Source of the DNA: Saxidomus purpurata
Lineage: Eukaryota > Mollusca > Bivalvia > Venerida > Veneridae
DNA: 64,000 bases
Assembly: GCA_022818135.1 (NCBI GenBank)
Contig: JAFMSR010000019.1
Coordinates: 31,969,863-32,033,862 of the forward strand
Direction: 5' to 3'
Every line of letters begins with the position of its first letter. Position 1 is the stretch's first letter. This document shows positions 36,680 through 49,597 of the stretch, piece after piece. The translations under genes and the position numbers were made by a program. The notes under the pieces are model-generated. The model was given only the letters and a program-made list of their open reading frames with translations, did not search any database and had not been told where the DNA came from.

Positions 36680-38425
36680 CATTAGCCGTCTTTATTATAA
36701 AAATGTATCATTACTTATCTGGTTAAAATTGATAAGATATGGGGCTAGTACTAAAATTGTAAAAATGTTCCAAGTTATATATGAAAGTGTTAAAACCTGT
36801 GTTAGGATGAAAGGTTCCTTTACTGATTATTTTAAATGCAGTACGGGTGTAAAACAGGGAGAACCATTGTCGCCTCTGTTGTTTATCTATTTTATCAATG
36901 ATATGTACAATTACATGTATGATGACAGTAAAGATGCTATCACGTTAGACGATTCAAATTTATTCGTTTTATTATTTGCTGATGACACAGCAATGTTCTC
37001 ACAAACTAAAGAAGGGTTGCAAAAATTACTTGATAACTATACACTTATTATCAACAATGGGGAGTTTCAGTTAATCCTGATAAACAGTTAATATGATATT
37101 TAAAATTGGAAATAGACAAGAAGACGCTGAATTTAAATATAATAATGATATACTTAAAATTGTTGATAAGTTCACTTACAATGTATTTGGGTGTTACAAT
37201 TTCTGCAAACGGTAGTTTCTATCAAACACAAAAAACTTTGTCTAAGCAGGCCTTAAAAGCGCTGTATGCATTAAATTCATTATTTGATGCACTGCCTCTC
37301 GAAATATCGGAAAAGGTGAAACTTTTTGACGGTATGATAATGCCTATACTAATTTACGGCTCCGAAATTTGGGGATTTCATAACTCACCTGATATTGATC
37401 TAGTACATAAATAGTTTCTAAAACAAGTGTAATGTGTTCGACAACAGACCTCAAATGCTACAGTTTATGGTGAACTTGGTAGAGTACCTTTATTTGTGTT
37501 GCGTAAAGTACGTATTATTAAGTTCCGGTATAAAATTATGAAGCAACCAAATTCATTGTTATTCGAAGTATTAATGATGTCAGATGCACGTAGTGAGTAT
37601 GCTAATAAATGGGCTATTAATGTTAAACGTCTTTTAGAAGAGTTAGGATTTACATTTTTATGGAATAATCAAGATGTAAATTTAATGCAATTGATTAGTG
37701 TTATTCAACGTATATATGACCAGTATTTCCAGAAATGGTTTTCGGAAATAAATAATTCGTCTAGGTTGGATACTTACTGTACAATAAAGGATTGTTTTGA
37801 AACAGAAAAATACTTAAACTGTGTCAAGAATGTAAATTATAGAATAGCTTTAACACGTTTCAGATGCTCAGCTCATAGACTAATGATTGAAGAAGGTAGA
37901 GCTAGAAAAATTGATAGAAATAATAGAATTTGCACCAAGGGTAATATGAATGTAATAGAAACGGAGTATCATTTTCTTTTGGTTTTGTCCGTGTTATAGA
38001 GATCTAAGGCAACTGTATTTACCAAAATACTATTGTTCTTGGCTAAATATTAAAAAATTTAAACGTATAATGAAATGTAAAAACAAAATGTTATTAATGT
38101 TGTCAAAATTTATATATTTAGCAAGTAAGCGGAGTACACTCTCATAATAGACTATAAAGCTGATATAATTGCTACATATGATAAAGCTATTAAGTTATTA
38201 ATTGTATACAAACTTCATTTACAATACTTTTTTAAGTATGCCGATATCATATATATCACTCTTGCCATACTATACAATTGTTTACATACTTTTCTCATGA
38301 CAATATACTATTGTACTTGCATTATGTATGTATAAGTGGAATTGTAACCACACCATTATGTTTAGTGGCGATGGACATGTAAAATGCTTATGTCATGATT
38401 GAATAAATCTTGAAATCTTGAATCT
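36680..38425 (+). mobile_element. Degenerate LINE retrotransposon, 5'-truncated
   Basis: The RT part (36729-37091) has GVKQGEPLSPLLF and the catalytic FADDTAMFS. After a frameshift a second segment (to 37414) includes MYLGVTISANGSF and MIMPILIYGSEIWG. A third segment (37496-37999) is the C-terminal region, with RFRCSAHRLMIEEGR and ETEYHFLLV, then a +1 frameshift into CPCYRDLRQLYLPKYY. The element ends with GATTGAATAAATCTTGAAAT and a short TTGAAATC-type tail at about 38425. At least three frame disruptions mean it is inactive. It is a different family from the LINE at 27031-28720. Confidence 0.88.
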
Positions 38426-38525
38426 TTCTTGAATACACATCGTCATCATCTCTCATCAGCAACTCCGGTGTCTTGGTCACGTGATAAATAGGCATTGAGC
38501 AGGGGGTATAATCAAGCTTATTTAG

Positions 38526-38855
38526 TGGAGCCGTAGTGGCGTAGTGTTAGTGCGTTCACCTCAGGATCGGAGGGTCCCAGGTTCGATCAGCACCAGTGCC
38601 ACGGCGGTTGCGTCCTTGGGCAAGACATAGATATTTCCACATTGTCCCACATTTCCACATTGTTCCCCTCTGTCTCGAGACTGATTTCATCTGGAATGAG
38701 TCTCGACAGCAATTAACCTAATTTGTAAGAACTTGTTTCGAAATCGAGAATTTATAAATTGGCAGCGGCTAGGTAGACCAAAAGACTAGGTAGGGATCTG
38801 GTTACCCGGTGGCCGTACATATACGAGGGGCTACATAGGCTCGGTATTGACTAAA
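38526..38855 (+). mobile_element. tRNA-derived SINE with conserved central motif
   Basis: The A box lies in GTAGTGGCGTAGTGTTAGTG (about 38533-38552) and the B box is GGTTCGATCAG (38580-38590). Downstream, CGTCCTTGGGCAAGACA (about 38610) resembles the central domain shared by V-type SINEs of fish and other animals. The 3' part includes GGCAGCGGCTAGGTAGACC and ends near GAGGGGCTACATAGGCTCGG. Confidence 0.75.
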
Positions 38856-38987
38856 CATTCATTCAGGTACATAATTCGTGACAGTTTTCTTGTTAATGAA
38901 TAGTAGACAAGGAATGCAGAAGTACCGTGTAATTTACCGCTAGCCGCCATTTTGTATGATACAAACACATTAATTATCTTAATTCAA

Positions 38988-39052
38988 TACCTAGCCTATG
39001 TAGCGCCTCGTATGAAATACGGGTACCTAGCCACTGCCATATAAAATTAGCA
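38988..39052 (-). mobile_element. Inverted fragment of the same SINE 3' end
   Basis: CCTAGCCTATGTAGCGCCTC ... GGTACCTAGCCACTGCCATA is the reverse complement of the tail of the SINE at 38526-38855. About 140 bp separates the two, so they form a potential hairpin. Confidence 0.65.
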
Positions 39053-39167
39053 TATATATAAATAGATAATTGAAAGAGTTGCGCGATTTTTGATTGTCTG
39101 TCCAGAAAGTCAAAGGTCCTGGGTTCGAGTTATTGTGAATATAAATACACTTACCGTATATTTTACC

Positions 39168-39400
39168 TTATATACTGTAAACGTCTTTATATTCGTGAGA
39201 TGTTTATTTCACGGTTTTTCAAATTTGTATTTATTCGCGAGTGTTTAAATTCGCGAGCGAGCACTTTATGTATATAAATATAATCATTGTTTGATTGTTA
39301 TTTTAGCGAATTTGATAGATTCGGGAAAAAATAATCGCCAAGTGCTTCATTCAAGAAAATAAAAAAACATCGCGAAAAAAACAACTTTTACATTACCACG
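39168..39400. mobile_element. MITE-like repeat with ACTGTAAACG end and TTCGCGA words
   Basis: ACTGTAAACGTCTTTATATT then CGTGAGATG, TTCACGGTTTTTC, TATTCGCGAG and AAATTCGCGAGCGAGCAC are followed by the partly inverted AACATCGCGAAAAAAACAAC and TTTTACATTACC. The layout is that of short DNA-transposon derivatives common in marine invertebrates; the termini are eroded. Confidence 0.5.
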
Positions 39401-39536
39401 CAAGAGCAAAAAGTCAAGGTGAACAGATACAACGTACAATTTTTTTTTTTTTGTAAATTTTATTTCAAAACTTTTCTACATTTTGTTGCTTTGTTATAGA
39501 GATGTATATGCCTCGTGGAATGTCACTGCTTGAGTG

Positions 39537-39709
39537 TACAGTAAACTCCGTTAACAGAGAACTCCTTTTGTTCCTTATATCCGGAGTATGATATATTGAT
39601 ACATCATTTTCCAATTAGTATAAAAAAGAATAAAATCGGGTAAGGGAAATGTGTTCTTTATAATCCGAAATTTCACTATATCCGGAGTCGTTATACGGAG
39701 ATTACTGTA
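39537..39709. mobile_element. MITE with 14-bp terminal inverted repeat, copy 2
   Basis: TACAGTAAACTCCG (39537-39550) and CGGAGATTACTGTA (39696-39709) are inverted with one mismatch. The outer TA fits a TA target site duplication. The interior shares TTGTTCCTTATATCCGGAGT with 36261-36470. Confidence 0.8.
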
Positions 39710-41214
39710 TATAGCATAAACAACAATCATGCTCAAAACATGAAGATCAAACTCTTATAATACGAACCTACACATTAGGTACAGTTTTTGTTTTAAATAT
39801 ATTTTTATTTTATTCATGAAATTGTAAAAAACAAAACCAAATAACATGATACAAATGAAATAATGTAGTACTAAGATATTCGCGCATATAGACTCGTACC
39901 TTCTAAAATTTATTAACGAAAAAAATATGCACATACAGTGCTCGGTTGTACTTTCGGTTAATTTGTTAAGATCCAAATTTCCGTGACGACACAATTCTGT
40001 TTTCGTAAAAGAAATAATGAAATAATAAAACACAGTTTTGTCAGTATTCTATCAGTAAATTTAATACTTTACACGTGCAAATTAAAAGTGAGCAGGATTA
40101 TTGCCCCTGATTAACTGATCAGTTAGACTAAGTTCATTAAAACTTTTCTAATTCAGGCAGTTGGCGCAGGCATGAGATCGCGATCTAACAATTTCTCTAC
40201 ATCTTTAAACGGAAGCCAACTTGCGCCTATATTCTGCTCACTCGGTTAAAAATGTCCTAAACTGTTAGATTACCACTGAAGGAATTTATGATAGTCGTAC
40301 GGTAAACGGTAACCAGATGAGGAGCCAACACTCAAATATTGACGTCCGGCCGACCAGCTTAACATGATACGAGTGTAAGCTGCCCGACATTGGGTTACCA
40401 GACTAGTAGCCACCACTTTAATAGAAATAGCTTTACAGTATCATTGTCTTATCAGTAACCTATTTTTTTCAACTTTTATCTGATTAGAAATGAAACCAAT
40501 CTTCATTTCTTAAAAGTCATATCATTTAATTCTTGGCTCCGCACATCCAGGTACTGATAAAGTTATTAGTTATGTGATTCCTCCCGCATTCATCGCTGTC
40601 TCTGTGCGTCTTTATTTATAAAATGTACAAAATCCAAGAAAATTCGTATCATCTAATTTTAATTTACAGTTAATGTCTCGGTGTATGTTTTGATGCTATG
40701 AATTTTGCACAATAATTATTTTGATTTTTTTCTTGTAAAGTGAATTACATTTTCTTAAAGCTGCTAGCTCACTTAATCAATATAGCATTCTGCAAAAATC
40801 CATTGAAAGGTTGACGGGTTTAGTTTAACGGCACCGCTACACTATACTTTTCTAGGGTTATATTGGGATATTCAAAAGCCTTTGTAACGCTTTATAATTT
40901 AGTAGCGTGCAATTTCAAAAACATATAATTTATATTGGAACCTTTTTATTTGACTATTCGTTTTTCAGAAAGTTTGAAGAACTTTACCTTTTCACAAAAA
41001 TCTGATAAAGAGCAACTTTAAAATCTTAGTTCCTTGCTATAGTCTCTGTGTTTCCATGTGAGTAGCTGGTTTGCTATTTTATTATCATATTATGTTGACC
41101 TTCACAAAGTGTAAACTTGGGGTCTTCGTGTAGGTAATCTTGCACAATATTTCTTCAGGTGAAGGGTGCTGCTAATGTCCTTTTTAGGAATGTAAAAACT
41201 TTTTTTTGTTTGAA
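39710..41214. other. Intergenic, nothing recognised
   Basis: AT-rich, no supported gene or clear repeat. Confidence 0.4.
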
Positions 41215-41608
41215 TATGTGCACACTTAACTCAGAGGTAAATTTTTAACCATGTGCACACTTAACTCAGAGGTAAATTTTTAACGAAGTGCACACTTAAT
41301 CAAGAGGTAAATTTTAACCTATGTGCACACTTAATCAATAACCAATAGGTAATTTTTAAACCATGTGCACACTTAATCAAGAGGTAAATTTTTAACCATA
41401 TGCACACTGAACCAAGAGGTAAATTTTTAACCATATGCACACTTAATCAAGAGGTAAATTTTTAACCATGTGCACACTGAACCAAGAGGTAAATTTTACC
41501 CATGTGCACACTTAATCAAGAGGTAAATTTTTAACCATATGCACACTTAATCAAGAGGTAAATTTTTAACCATGTGCACACTTAATCTAGCGGTAAATTT
41601 TTAACCAT
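41215..41608. repeat. 35-bp tandem repeat, about 11 copies
   Basis: The unit reads ATGTGCACACTTAATCAAGA then GGTAAATTTTTAACC. Variants include CTTAACTCAG and CTGAACCAAG, and one unit carries a small insertion near 41335. Each unit holds the palindrome GTGCAC or its TATGCAC variant. Confidence 0.93.
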
Positions 41609-41778
41609 GTCGATAAACCTGATTTACCATACAGCGATAAGCCATTTAAATTGGGGAAAATCAAAACTTTTGAATTACTATCTAGGCAATCCATGTGGAA
41701 AATTATTTTTGGATATAATAATCCTATATGCCAGCACTTATAGTATACGACAGTGTAGGTAAAATGAGTATTAAGGGT

Positions 41779-42470
<692 letters not shown>

Positions 42471-44866
42471 GGGATAATAATACCATCATGTAATATCTTG
42501 GCAAGATGACAATATTCAATATGAGTATTTATTAACATCAAATTTCATTTCTGACAACTAAAAATCTTAGTACATACAATTTTTATTCATAAATACATTG
42601 ACAACATTTAGTACATTAAAGATCCGTTTCATCAACAATTTACACATATACCAAATATTTCCAGTATGTGCATTTAATCCCACGCAAAATAAAATATGAG
42701 AGGTGTTATGTATATACCATACCCGCATCAAAACAAAACACATCAAAAATATATTGGTGAAAATTAAAGTGATGGTGAAATTGCTGAAATGCAAATCTAC
42801 ACTGAAATTTCTGAAAAACTATTAGTATGAATTGATAAAAAATAAAATCAAAGTTACAGTAAATTTTTTTTTTCACACATATTCTCTAAGCAAATTCATA
42901 TCTGAATATTTCGAAAACTATTTGCATGAAACATTTTTGCTGTTCCAGAAGTGTTTATCGTATGTACAAATGTTGCTTAATAATTTAACCCTTCAAACTA
43001 GTGGATAAGAAACAAATTTGCATGTAAAATTCGTGTTGCCGGTGGAAGGCATAATGAAAAAAAGAAACAACAGATCGAGAAAAAAACAACTGAAAATGAT
43101 ATTGAAAAGGACATATCTCTACAAATAGCTGATACTTTCATCAAAATGTTTGGAATAGGCTATATGTACGAAAAAATAATCATCAATTGCATTTTGCAAA
43201 AAGAACATAAAGAAAAAAATGTCACTTCCGAGCACAAATTGCAAGTTTGAGCTGTCATTAATATCGAAAAAACATGGACAAATTATATTCTAAGGGACAT
43301 ATGCGTATCTACATCCACTAGTTACATATTAAAATATTACGTTTGACATTCAAAAATTATTGTTCACTGTATTTTCTTGTCTGAAATCAGGAATACTCTA
43401 TCCTATATATACAGTTCCTGTTAAAAACGGTTCCTGCTGAAATTAATCACTTTGAGGTAATATTATATTAAAATTGACAAAATTTGTAAAGTGTGTCAGA
43501 CAGAAGAACTAAAGGGCAAAGGGAACAGACAACTAGAAAACAGAAAAGTGATCCAGAAGTGTTGCATTGGTATTTCGCAGAGAAACGACACAAAAATGTC
43601 ATTTCAATCCGACAATTGTCACTTACTCTCCCACAAAGCATTATCTCACATGAGTATATTCGAGACAAAACATCTTTCTTTCTCAGAACAGTTTCTTTAA
43701 AAAATTGTTGCAAAACATTCAACACGCAAACCTTCTTTGTATCATTTTTAAATCTTCGTATATTTGGCAAACAAAAAATTTGTAAAATTATCACAGAAAT
43801 AATAAAAAAGGCTAACAGTAAGAGTAAATAATACCTATAACATTCCATAAATACTATAAAAACTGTAACGTGTATAAATTGTATAATAAATATCTTCAAC
43901 AAAAGAAAAGAAAAATTATACATGCAGTATACTATGTAAAATCTAATGAGATCACAGCTATTGTCTACAAAATAATACAAGGCGTAATACCACTATAATT
44001 TCTTAAATACATATAAAATTAAAAGAAAATTAATATATCGCTGTATCAACTGAGTATTATGTTGAACAAATATGAAATGGACTAAAACACGGTCATCACA
44101 GTTTGTTTTTTTTTTCAAAAATAAAAAAGCTACATGTGTGACATTTTGCTTACTAAAGCGGTTCTCAGATGATCTCTTATTTTAAATAATTACACTCAGA
44201 CAATCCAACATACACTACTTTTACTTAACATGTTTGAATTCAGACCATGAAAATTTGGATCATTTTGCCGCATACATCATTGAACAGTCCTTTTTTAAAT
44301 TTTTTTTCTATGAAAAATTAACCTTTTTATCACAAACTTTGCAGTTTTTCTCGAAATTGACAGCTAACATTACATTATAACATATTAATTGTTCGACGCT
44401 TGATTGTGAAACCTATTAAATCATGTTGAAACAACAGCCTTCTGTTGTGTCACTTTATAATGGGGAACTATAGTGAGTCACAAGTTATCTCCCTTATTGG
44501 ATGAAGTCCAAGATAACAAATGTTCAAATTTTCCCTCTGACTTTATCGTTGTTTCTCATTAGATGTATCCCAGTTACTTCAGGTGAAATTTTGTACTTCT
44601 GTTTCGACGATCAAAAATTAGAACTTGGATATCAAAAGAACTTTCTGCTAAACTCATTATTTTATCTGATTATCATGATTTTACAAACGCCGATTAACTC
44701 TTTACAAAATCAAACAATAAAAGCAGTGATAAACGCGGAGTATTCCGAATGAAATGACCTACTTATTTCAGTCATTGATAGTAGGATACCAATTACTAAA
44801 GTCTCTCGAATTATGGTAAAGTTGACTAAGCATTGACTTGTAACAATCCAATATTATAATCGTTAA
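42471..44866. other. Long AT-rich stretch without gene
   Basis: Frames of up to 170 codons on the minus strand (43468-43980) and 112 on the plus strand overlap one another and are dominated by Phe/Ile/Leu/Cys or Lys. No splice model or domain was seen. No repeat was recognised. Confidence 0.45.
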
Positions 44867-45857
44867 AACAAGAGCTGTCAGTAGGACAGCGCGCTCGACT
44901 TTTTTAGTGCTTGCTGATAAAGCAAAACTTTGACACTTAAGGGCACATAAGACTTTAACTAGGAATTTCTTATAAAACGACACAAGGAATTTCTTAGTAC
45001 AAATCAAGAAACATTTTCACAGAGTTATCTTATCTTGCTTACAGATAGGTGTCATGATGGTACATAAGTACTCCAACTTTCAAAGTAACATCTCAAATGG
45101 TTAAGTCAACAAGTGGACAAGAATGAAAATTTTAACTGAGTTTCTAAGTCGAAAAGGGCCACAATAAATAAAATCCTTGACAGAATTACCTTCTCCTGCC
45201 TATGTTTGGGGATCATGATGGTAAACAAATATTCCAACTTTCAAATTAATATCTCAAACAGTTTAGTTAAAAAGTGGACTGGTATGAAAAACTTAACCAA
45301 GATTCTAAGGGCCTTAATTTTTAAAACAAATCCTTGACAGAGTTACCTTCTCTTGCCTACAGATGGGGGTAATGATGTAAACAAGCATTCAAAGTTTCAA
45401 AGCAATATCTTAAAGGGTTAAGTCAATAAGTGGATTTTACCCATATTCAATGTATTTTCTAAGTCAAAAAGGGGCATAATTCTGACAAAAGCCTTGACAT
45501 AGTTATGTACTCTTGTCTGTTGATGGAGGTAATGATGATAAATAAGTATGGTAAGTTTCAAAGCAATACCTCTAATGGTTTTGAAATAAAGTGGGGTGGT
45601 ACGAAAAACTTAACCAAGCTCAATACACTTTCTAAGTCAAAAGGGGGCCAAAATTCTGTCAAAAACCTTGACAGAGTTATTTCCCTTGTCTTAGATGGAG
45701 GTTATGATGGTAAACAAGTATGGTAAGTTTCAAAGCCATACCTCTAATAGTTTTGAAATAAAAGTGGGGTGGTACGAAAAACTTAACCAAGGTGTGACAC
45801 CAACGCAGACGCCGAGGCGAGTAGGATAGCTCCCCTTTTCTTCGAAAAGTCGAGCTA
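44867..45857 (+). mobile_element. Tandem-unit element, AACAAGAGCTGTC family, apparently full length
   Basis: It starts AACAAGAGCTGTCAGTAGGA and then CAGCGCGCTCGACTTTTTTA, and ends TTCTTCGAAAAGTCGAGCTA. GCTCGACTTTT near the start pairs with GAAAAGTCGAGC at the end as subterminal inverted repeats. Inside are five or six units of about 140-180 bp with CTTGACAGAGTTACCTTCTC, GATGGTAAACAAGTATG, AGTTTCAAAGCAATATCTTA and TTCTAAGTCAAAAGGGG. No coding capacity. Relatives lie at 24660-25432 and 61790-62391. Confidence 0.75.
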
Positions 45858-46044
45858 ATGAAACGATTCTTTGTCATGAAAACAATAATTACAAATATGG
45901 CAGACAATGTCCTAAAATATTTCTTTAAATTACACAAACAAAACAATACTATCACCTCAAAAAACATTTGGCACATCAATCTCAACAAGCATTTTAATAA
46001 CATTGTCCTTTAATTATAATCAAAGAATCAATTGTGAATGCTGC

Positions 46045-46190
46045 TATCCATTGCTTGTTGTAAAATAAAACATTGCTTCTCTCACTGACTGTAAAATAAT
46101 ACCCTGATCCTCTCACTGGCTGAAAAATATCACCTTGTTTCTCTCATTCTCTGTAAAATATCATCTTGCTTCTCCGGTAAAATTTGAAAA
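46045..46190. repeat. Degenerate tandem repeat of about 36-40 bp
   Basis: Four units resemble TTGCTTCTCTCACTGACTGT then AAAATATCACC. They lie next to an uncharacterised 136-codon minus-strand frame that I do not support as a gene. Confidence 0.55.
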
Positions 46191-46486
46191 AAACCTCTTT
46201 TACTGGATCCTGTCGTACTTAAATCATCCACAAGTTTATCTTCAAACAGAAGAGGTAAACGAAAGATGACTTTTACAACATCGTAAGGAAAGATCCGAAA
46301 CCAATAACACAGACTTATATGTGTATATAGGTCTGTGCTACATGTAATAATCCGAGAATAATCCTTCGCCCTAGCCTGTACAAACAAAACAGCTTTTAAG
46401 TATTTTTTACAAAGCCTCTCATAATCCGAAAACGAAAAGCCTGTGAGAGCAACCATCTTGAAGGTATATAATGATGAGCATAGATA

Positions 46487-46569
46487 TCGAGGGTTGACCA
46501 CAAAACTTTTTCTCTGCATGTCTTTCTTTATTTCATGCAAGTTACTGCAGATTTGTGGTCAACCCTCAA
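46487..46569. repeat. Short foldback element, GAGGGTTGACC family, copy 3
   Basis: TCGAGGGTTGACCACAAAAC pairs with the inverse of CAGATTTGTGGTCAACCCTC, with a loop of about 40 bp. It is the clearest of the three copies (others at 3536 and 9535). Confidence 0.78.
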
Positions 46570-47231
46570 ATTATGCTGGTATCATCGCCGGATCAAACTT
46601 AGAACACCAAATGAGCTTTTAAAGCCATATCGGGCTTAAATTCAACAATTAAAATGACATTTTTTAATATATATTCCTAGAAATATCTGACAAATTGCTT
46701 TGCAAATCCTAACTATTTTTAGTGGTGTTTTTTTTGTTCTAAGCCAAATAATAAAAAAGTAAAATATATTACTTATACTTTTTGAGCCAGGGACTTTGCT
46801 TATTCCACGTTTAATGCATAAGGGAAATGAAAGTAAAAACACAAAAAAAATCTGGCTTTTTATGAAGGACCTTGTGAATAATTTTTGGTGGTTTGGCTCT
46901 TGCATATTTTAGTATTATGAATAACAATTTCTAGAACTTTAGTAACTAGCCATGTAATACTTTTGAAAATATTTAAAAAAAAAATAATTTCTTTTGAAAC
47001 ATTTAAGTTTGATCGGGCAATAAACGCACACCTGGGTTTCTAAGCTCAATCGGGCAATGATACCTGTCTGATAAAGTATTTCCATTGAGAAAAGAAAGCT
47101 CAATTGTAATCAAATGAGAGATATTATCAACAGCAACGTCTGAAACATTTCTGCATCTTCTTGATAGAAAATCAAAACAAATACGTACGGACATAAGTAT
47201 CCCCGATGAGTGTACTTCAAAATCTCTTTGT
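46570..47231. other. Intergenic, nothing recognised
   Basis: No supported gene or repeat. Confidence 0.4.
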
Positions 47232-47461
47232 CATAATCCACTCGGTCCAAAAATGGCATAGTAGTCATAATCCCCTCAATTGATTTTACAAGTGGAAAAG
47301 CATATACTGAATAAAAAAATTTACTAAATGTTTTATTTGTCTCTAGTTTATATTTACTATAGCGATTGATTGAAAAAATTTTAAAATTATCAATGTCAAA
47401 ATTTAAAATCGATTAAGAGGATTATGACTACTATGCCATTTTTGGACCAAGGGGATTACGA
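47232..47461. mobile_element. Foldback element, 230 bp
   Basis: ATAATCCACTCGGTCCAAAA then ATGGCATAGTAGTCATAATC and CCCTCAATTGATTTTA (47233-47291) is inverted at 47404-47461 with about five mismatches. The spacer of about 110 bp is AT-rich. Confidence 0.85.
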
Positions 47462-48055
47462 GTGTCTCCCATCCCCGATAGCTAAGAACACATAACTAGA
47501 CGAGTATCACTAAATGGTATAAATACCCCCGCAAGACTGCTTTGTCAACTGAAGAAGTTAAAAGTGACATAATACCTTGTAAAAAAACTAAAATAAAGTT
47601 ATGGTTCTCGGCAATAACTATGTGATGAGTCACAAAATTTTCTGACAAAATATTACGGAGAACAAAACCAGGCCCTTTTTCATTTTCAAATTCCAAACAG
47701 GTGGTCGTATCAATAACAACAGTATCAATGAAAAGGAAAAATCGATGTAATGATACCTTGGCAGATACTGTGACAGCAGTAACAATATTAAATCTCAAAC
47801 CCTAACAAATGCTCAAGGATCATTCTGAATTTTAAAAGCTTCAAGAATATGTGCTATACTATTGTTTCCTCTAAGATAAGACATGTGCACATTTTTAAAA
47901 GGTTAGTCAAAATAGAAAAAAAAATCTTTTTTTACAAACACACACTGAAAACATTTAAAAACTGCAGTTGAAACTTGTTTAGACTGTTTAATAGACTATA
48001 AACTACAGAATATTAGATCCGAAACTGTAGCGAGTCAAAATACAGTAAAATAAAT
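47462..48055. other. Intergenic, nothing recognised
   Basis: Only a 100-codon minus frame without recognisable domain; not supported. Confidence 0.4.
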
Positions 48056-48490
48056 ATATACACTGAACAAAATAAGAAACTTCTGATTTGTACACATGTT
48101 GTTTGCTGTGTTAAATAAGTCATTGTGCAAAAACAGTAGATAATAATAGCCTTGATCTGTGTTATCAAGATTCATGAATCTTAGCGATTATGTTTGCACT
48201 GTTAAACGTTGACAACGTGAAACTCGATTTGCACGTGCATGAATTGTTCAACATGTCCCGTGTGGTATTCAGTCAATTTGTTTTACTTGTCTTACTGACA
48301 TTTAAAAATAAAATTTTTACATTGTAGTATTTTTGTATGCCAAGAATACCAAATAATTTATGCGAACGTTCGATTGGCATGCTTGATGTCGACAGAAGAT
48401 GTTGCAAAGCATGTTGGGAGTTCAAGTGGAGCAATATGAAATCTTCGCGAGCAATTTCGAACGACAAGTGTGTTACAACGCGTATTTGAT
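48056..48490 (+). pseudogene. Tc1/mariner-like transposon relic (transposase N-terminus)
   Basis: The left end TACACTGAACAAAATAAGAA after an AT-rich TATA flank looks like a Tc1/mariner terminus. At about 48370-48490 the plus strand reads RLACLMSTEDVAKHVG then SSSGAI, a stop, and NLREQFRTTSVLQR. This matches the paired-type helix-turn-helix region of Tc1-like transposases, with W replaced by TGA. The DDE domain and right end are absent. An inactive fragment. Confidence 0.6.
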
Positions 48491-49597
48491 ATTTAAATAC
48501 TTCCACACAAACAAAACCCAAAACAATCATAGCCACCGGAGTGGGTAGGTTTGACTTATGTAAAATTCATAGTTTTGTGCATAACAAGAGCAACAACAGA
48601 TGAAAAACATATCACTTTGCATTTTATGATGAAATGACGATTAAAATAAAGCATTTAGATTATTGTATCTCCAAATCTTTCATACCTGATATTTCGTATT
48701 TACATGTAAAATCAATACTAAACATAGAGCGTAATTACGTAAACACAAAGTACAAAATACTTACAACGGAATGGCTGACTTTTGTATCAAGGAATGTAGA
48801 CTGTGGTAATGATAATAAATACATTCAAAGAACACTATTTCAATTTATATTTGCTATACAAACATGTCTTGAGTAAAAAGCAATATATAATACATAACAC
48901 TTGTTGACATTTAAACTAAGCTGTGTTCACATTGTATGTCATAGCCATTTACTCCCTAGAGATGTATGTTTAATCAGGGTCGTTAATTGTTTGTCTGATA
49001 GATGCACGCTGTAAAGTGAAGGTTACTGTATTTTATATAGACGCAATTTACAAAGTGTACAACAACAATTAATGTACAAAAGAAACTAACGGGTTAACAA
49101 TTCAATATGGGCTATCAAATACTTAAGGTATATTGTAAATACTTGTCACTGCATACCACACTTTGGGCCTATTGCACAACAGTTAACACCTGATTAAAAA
49201 TATCGTAAGGGGCAATTACTGCAAGGTACTTGTTTATAGTGGCATCGCAAAATCAAATACATGTATCGAATTTATTTAGATGTTAGACTCAAAAATTGAT
49301 TTGTGGCTAGTGAAAATACCGAAACCGGTACTTCTTAACACTTTTGATTGCATACACTTGTGAACATCTGGGGCTTGTATGAAACGGTTTTTTGAAAAAA
49401 TATCGCAACATTACAGTTGGCCACTGTACCTTACCTGAATACCATGGCAAAATCAAAAAGGGCATGTTTCTGAATTTATCACATCTTAGATTCAAATAAT
49501 TGATTTGTCTTCTAGTGAAAATGACCAAATACCAAGTAACATTTCAACACTATTGATTGCCTGTCGGCCTTGAGTTTTGCTATCAAACCCTTTTTTT
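48491..49597. other. No gene; a degenerate direct duplication
   Basis: Phrases around 49222-49320 (TCGCAAAATCAAATACATGT ... ATTGATTTGTGGCTAGTGAA) recur in diverged form at 49440-49530, about 200 bp later. Nothing else supported. Confidence 0.4.

Noticed and set aside
39085..39150. B-box-like GGGTTCGAGTT as a SINE head
   Set aside because: No convincing A box or body; too short to call.
41215..41608. Regularly spaced 35-bp repeats as a possible CRISPR-like array
   Set aside because: Units are contiguous with no unique spacers, and the genome is eukaryotic.
43468..43980. 170-codon minus-strand frame rich in Phe, Ile, Leu and Cys
   Set aside because: AT-rich composition produces such frames. 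It overlaps plus-strand frames and shows no domain or conserved motif.
46130..46540. 136-codon minus-strand frame
   Set aside because: No recognised domain, no splice-consistent neighbours, and it overlaps a degenerate tandem repeat and a foldback element.
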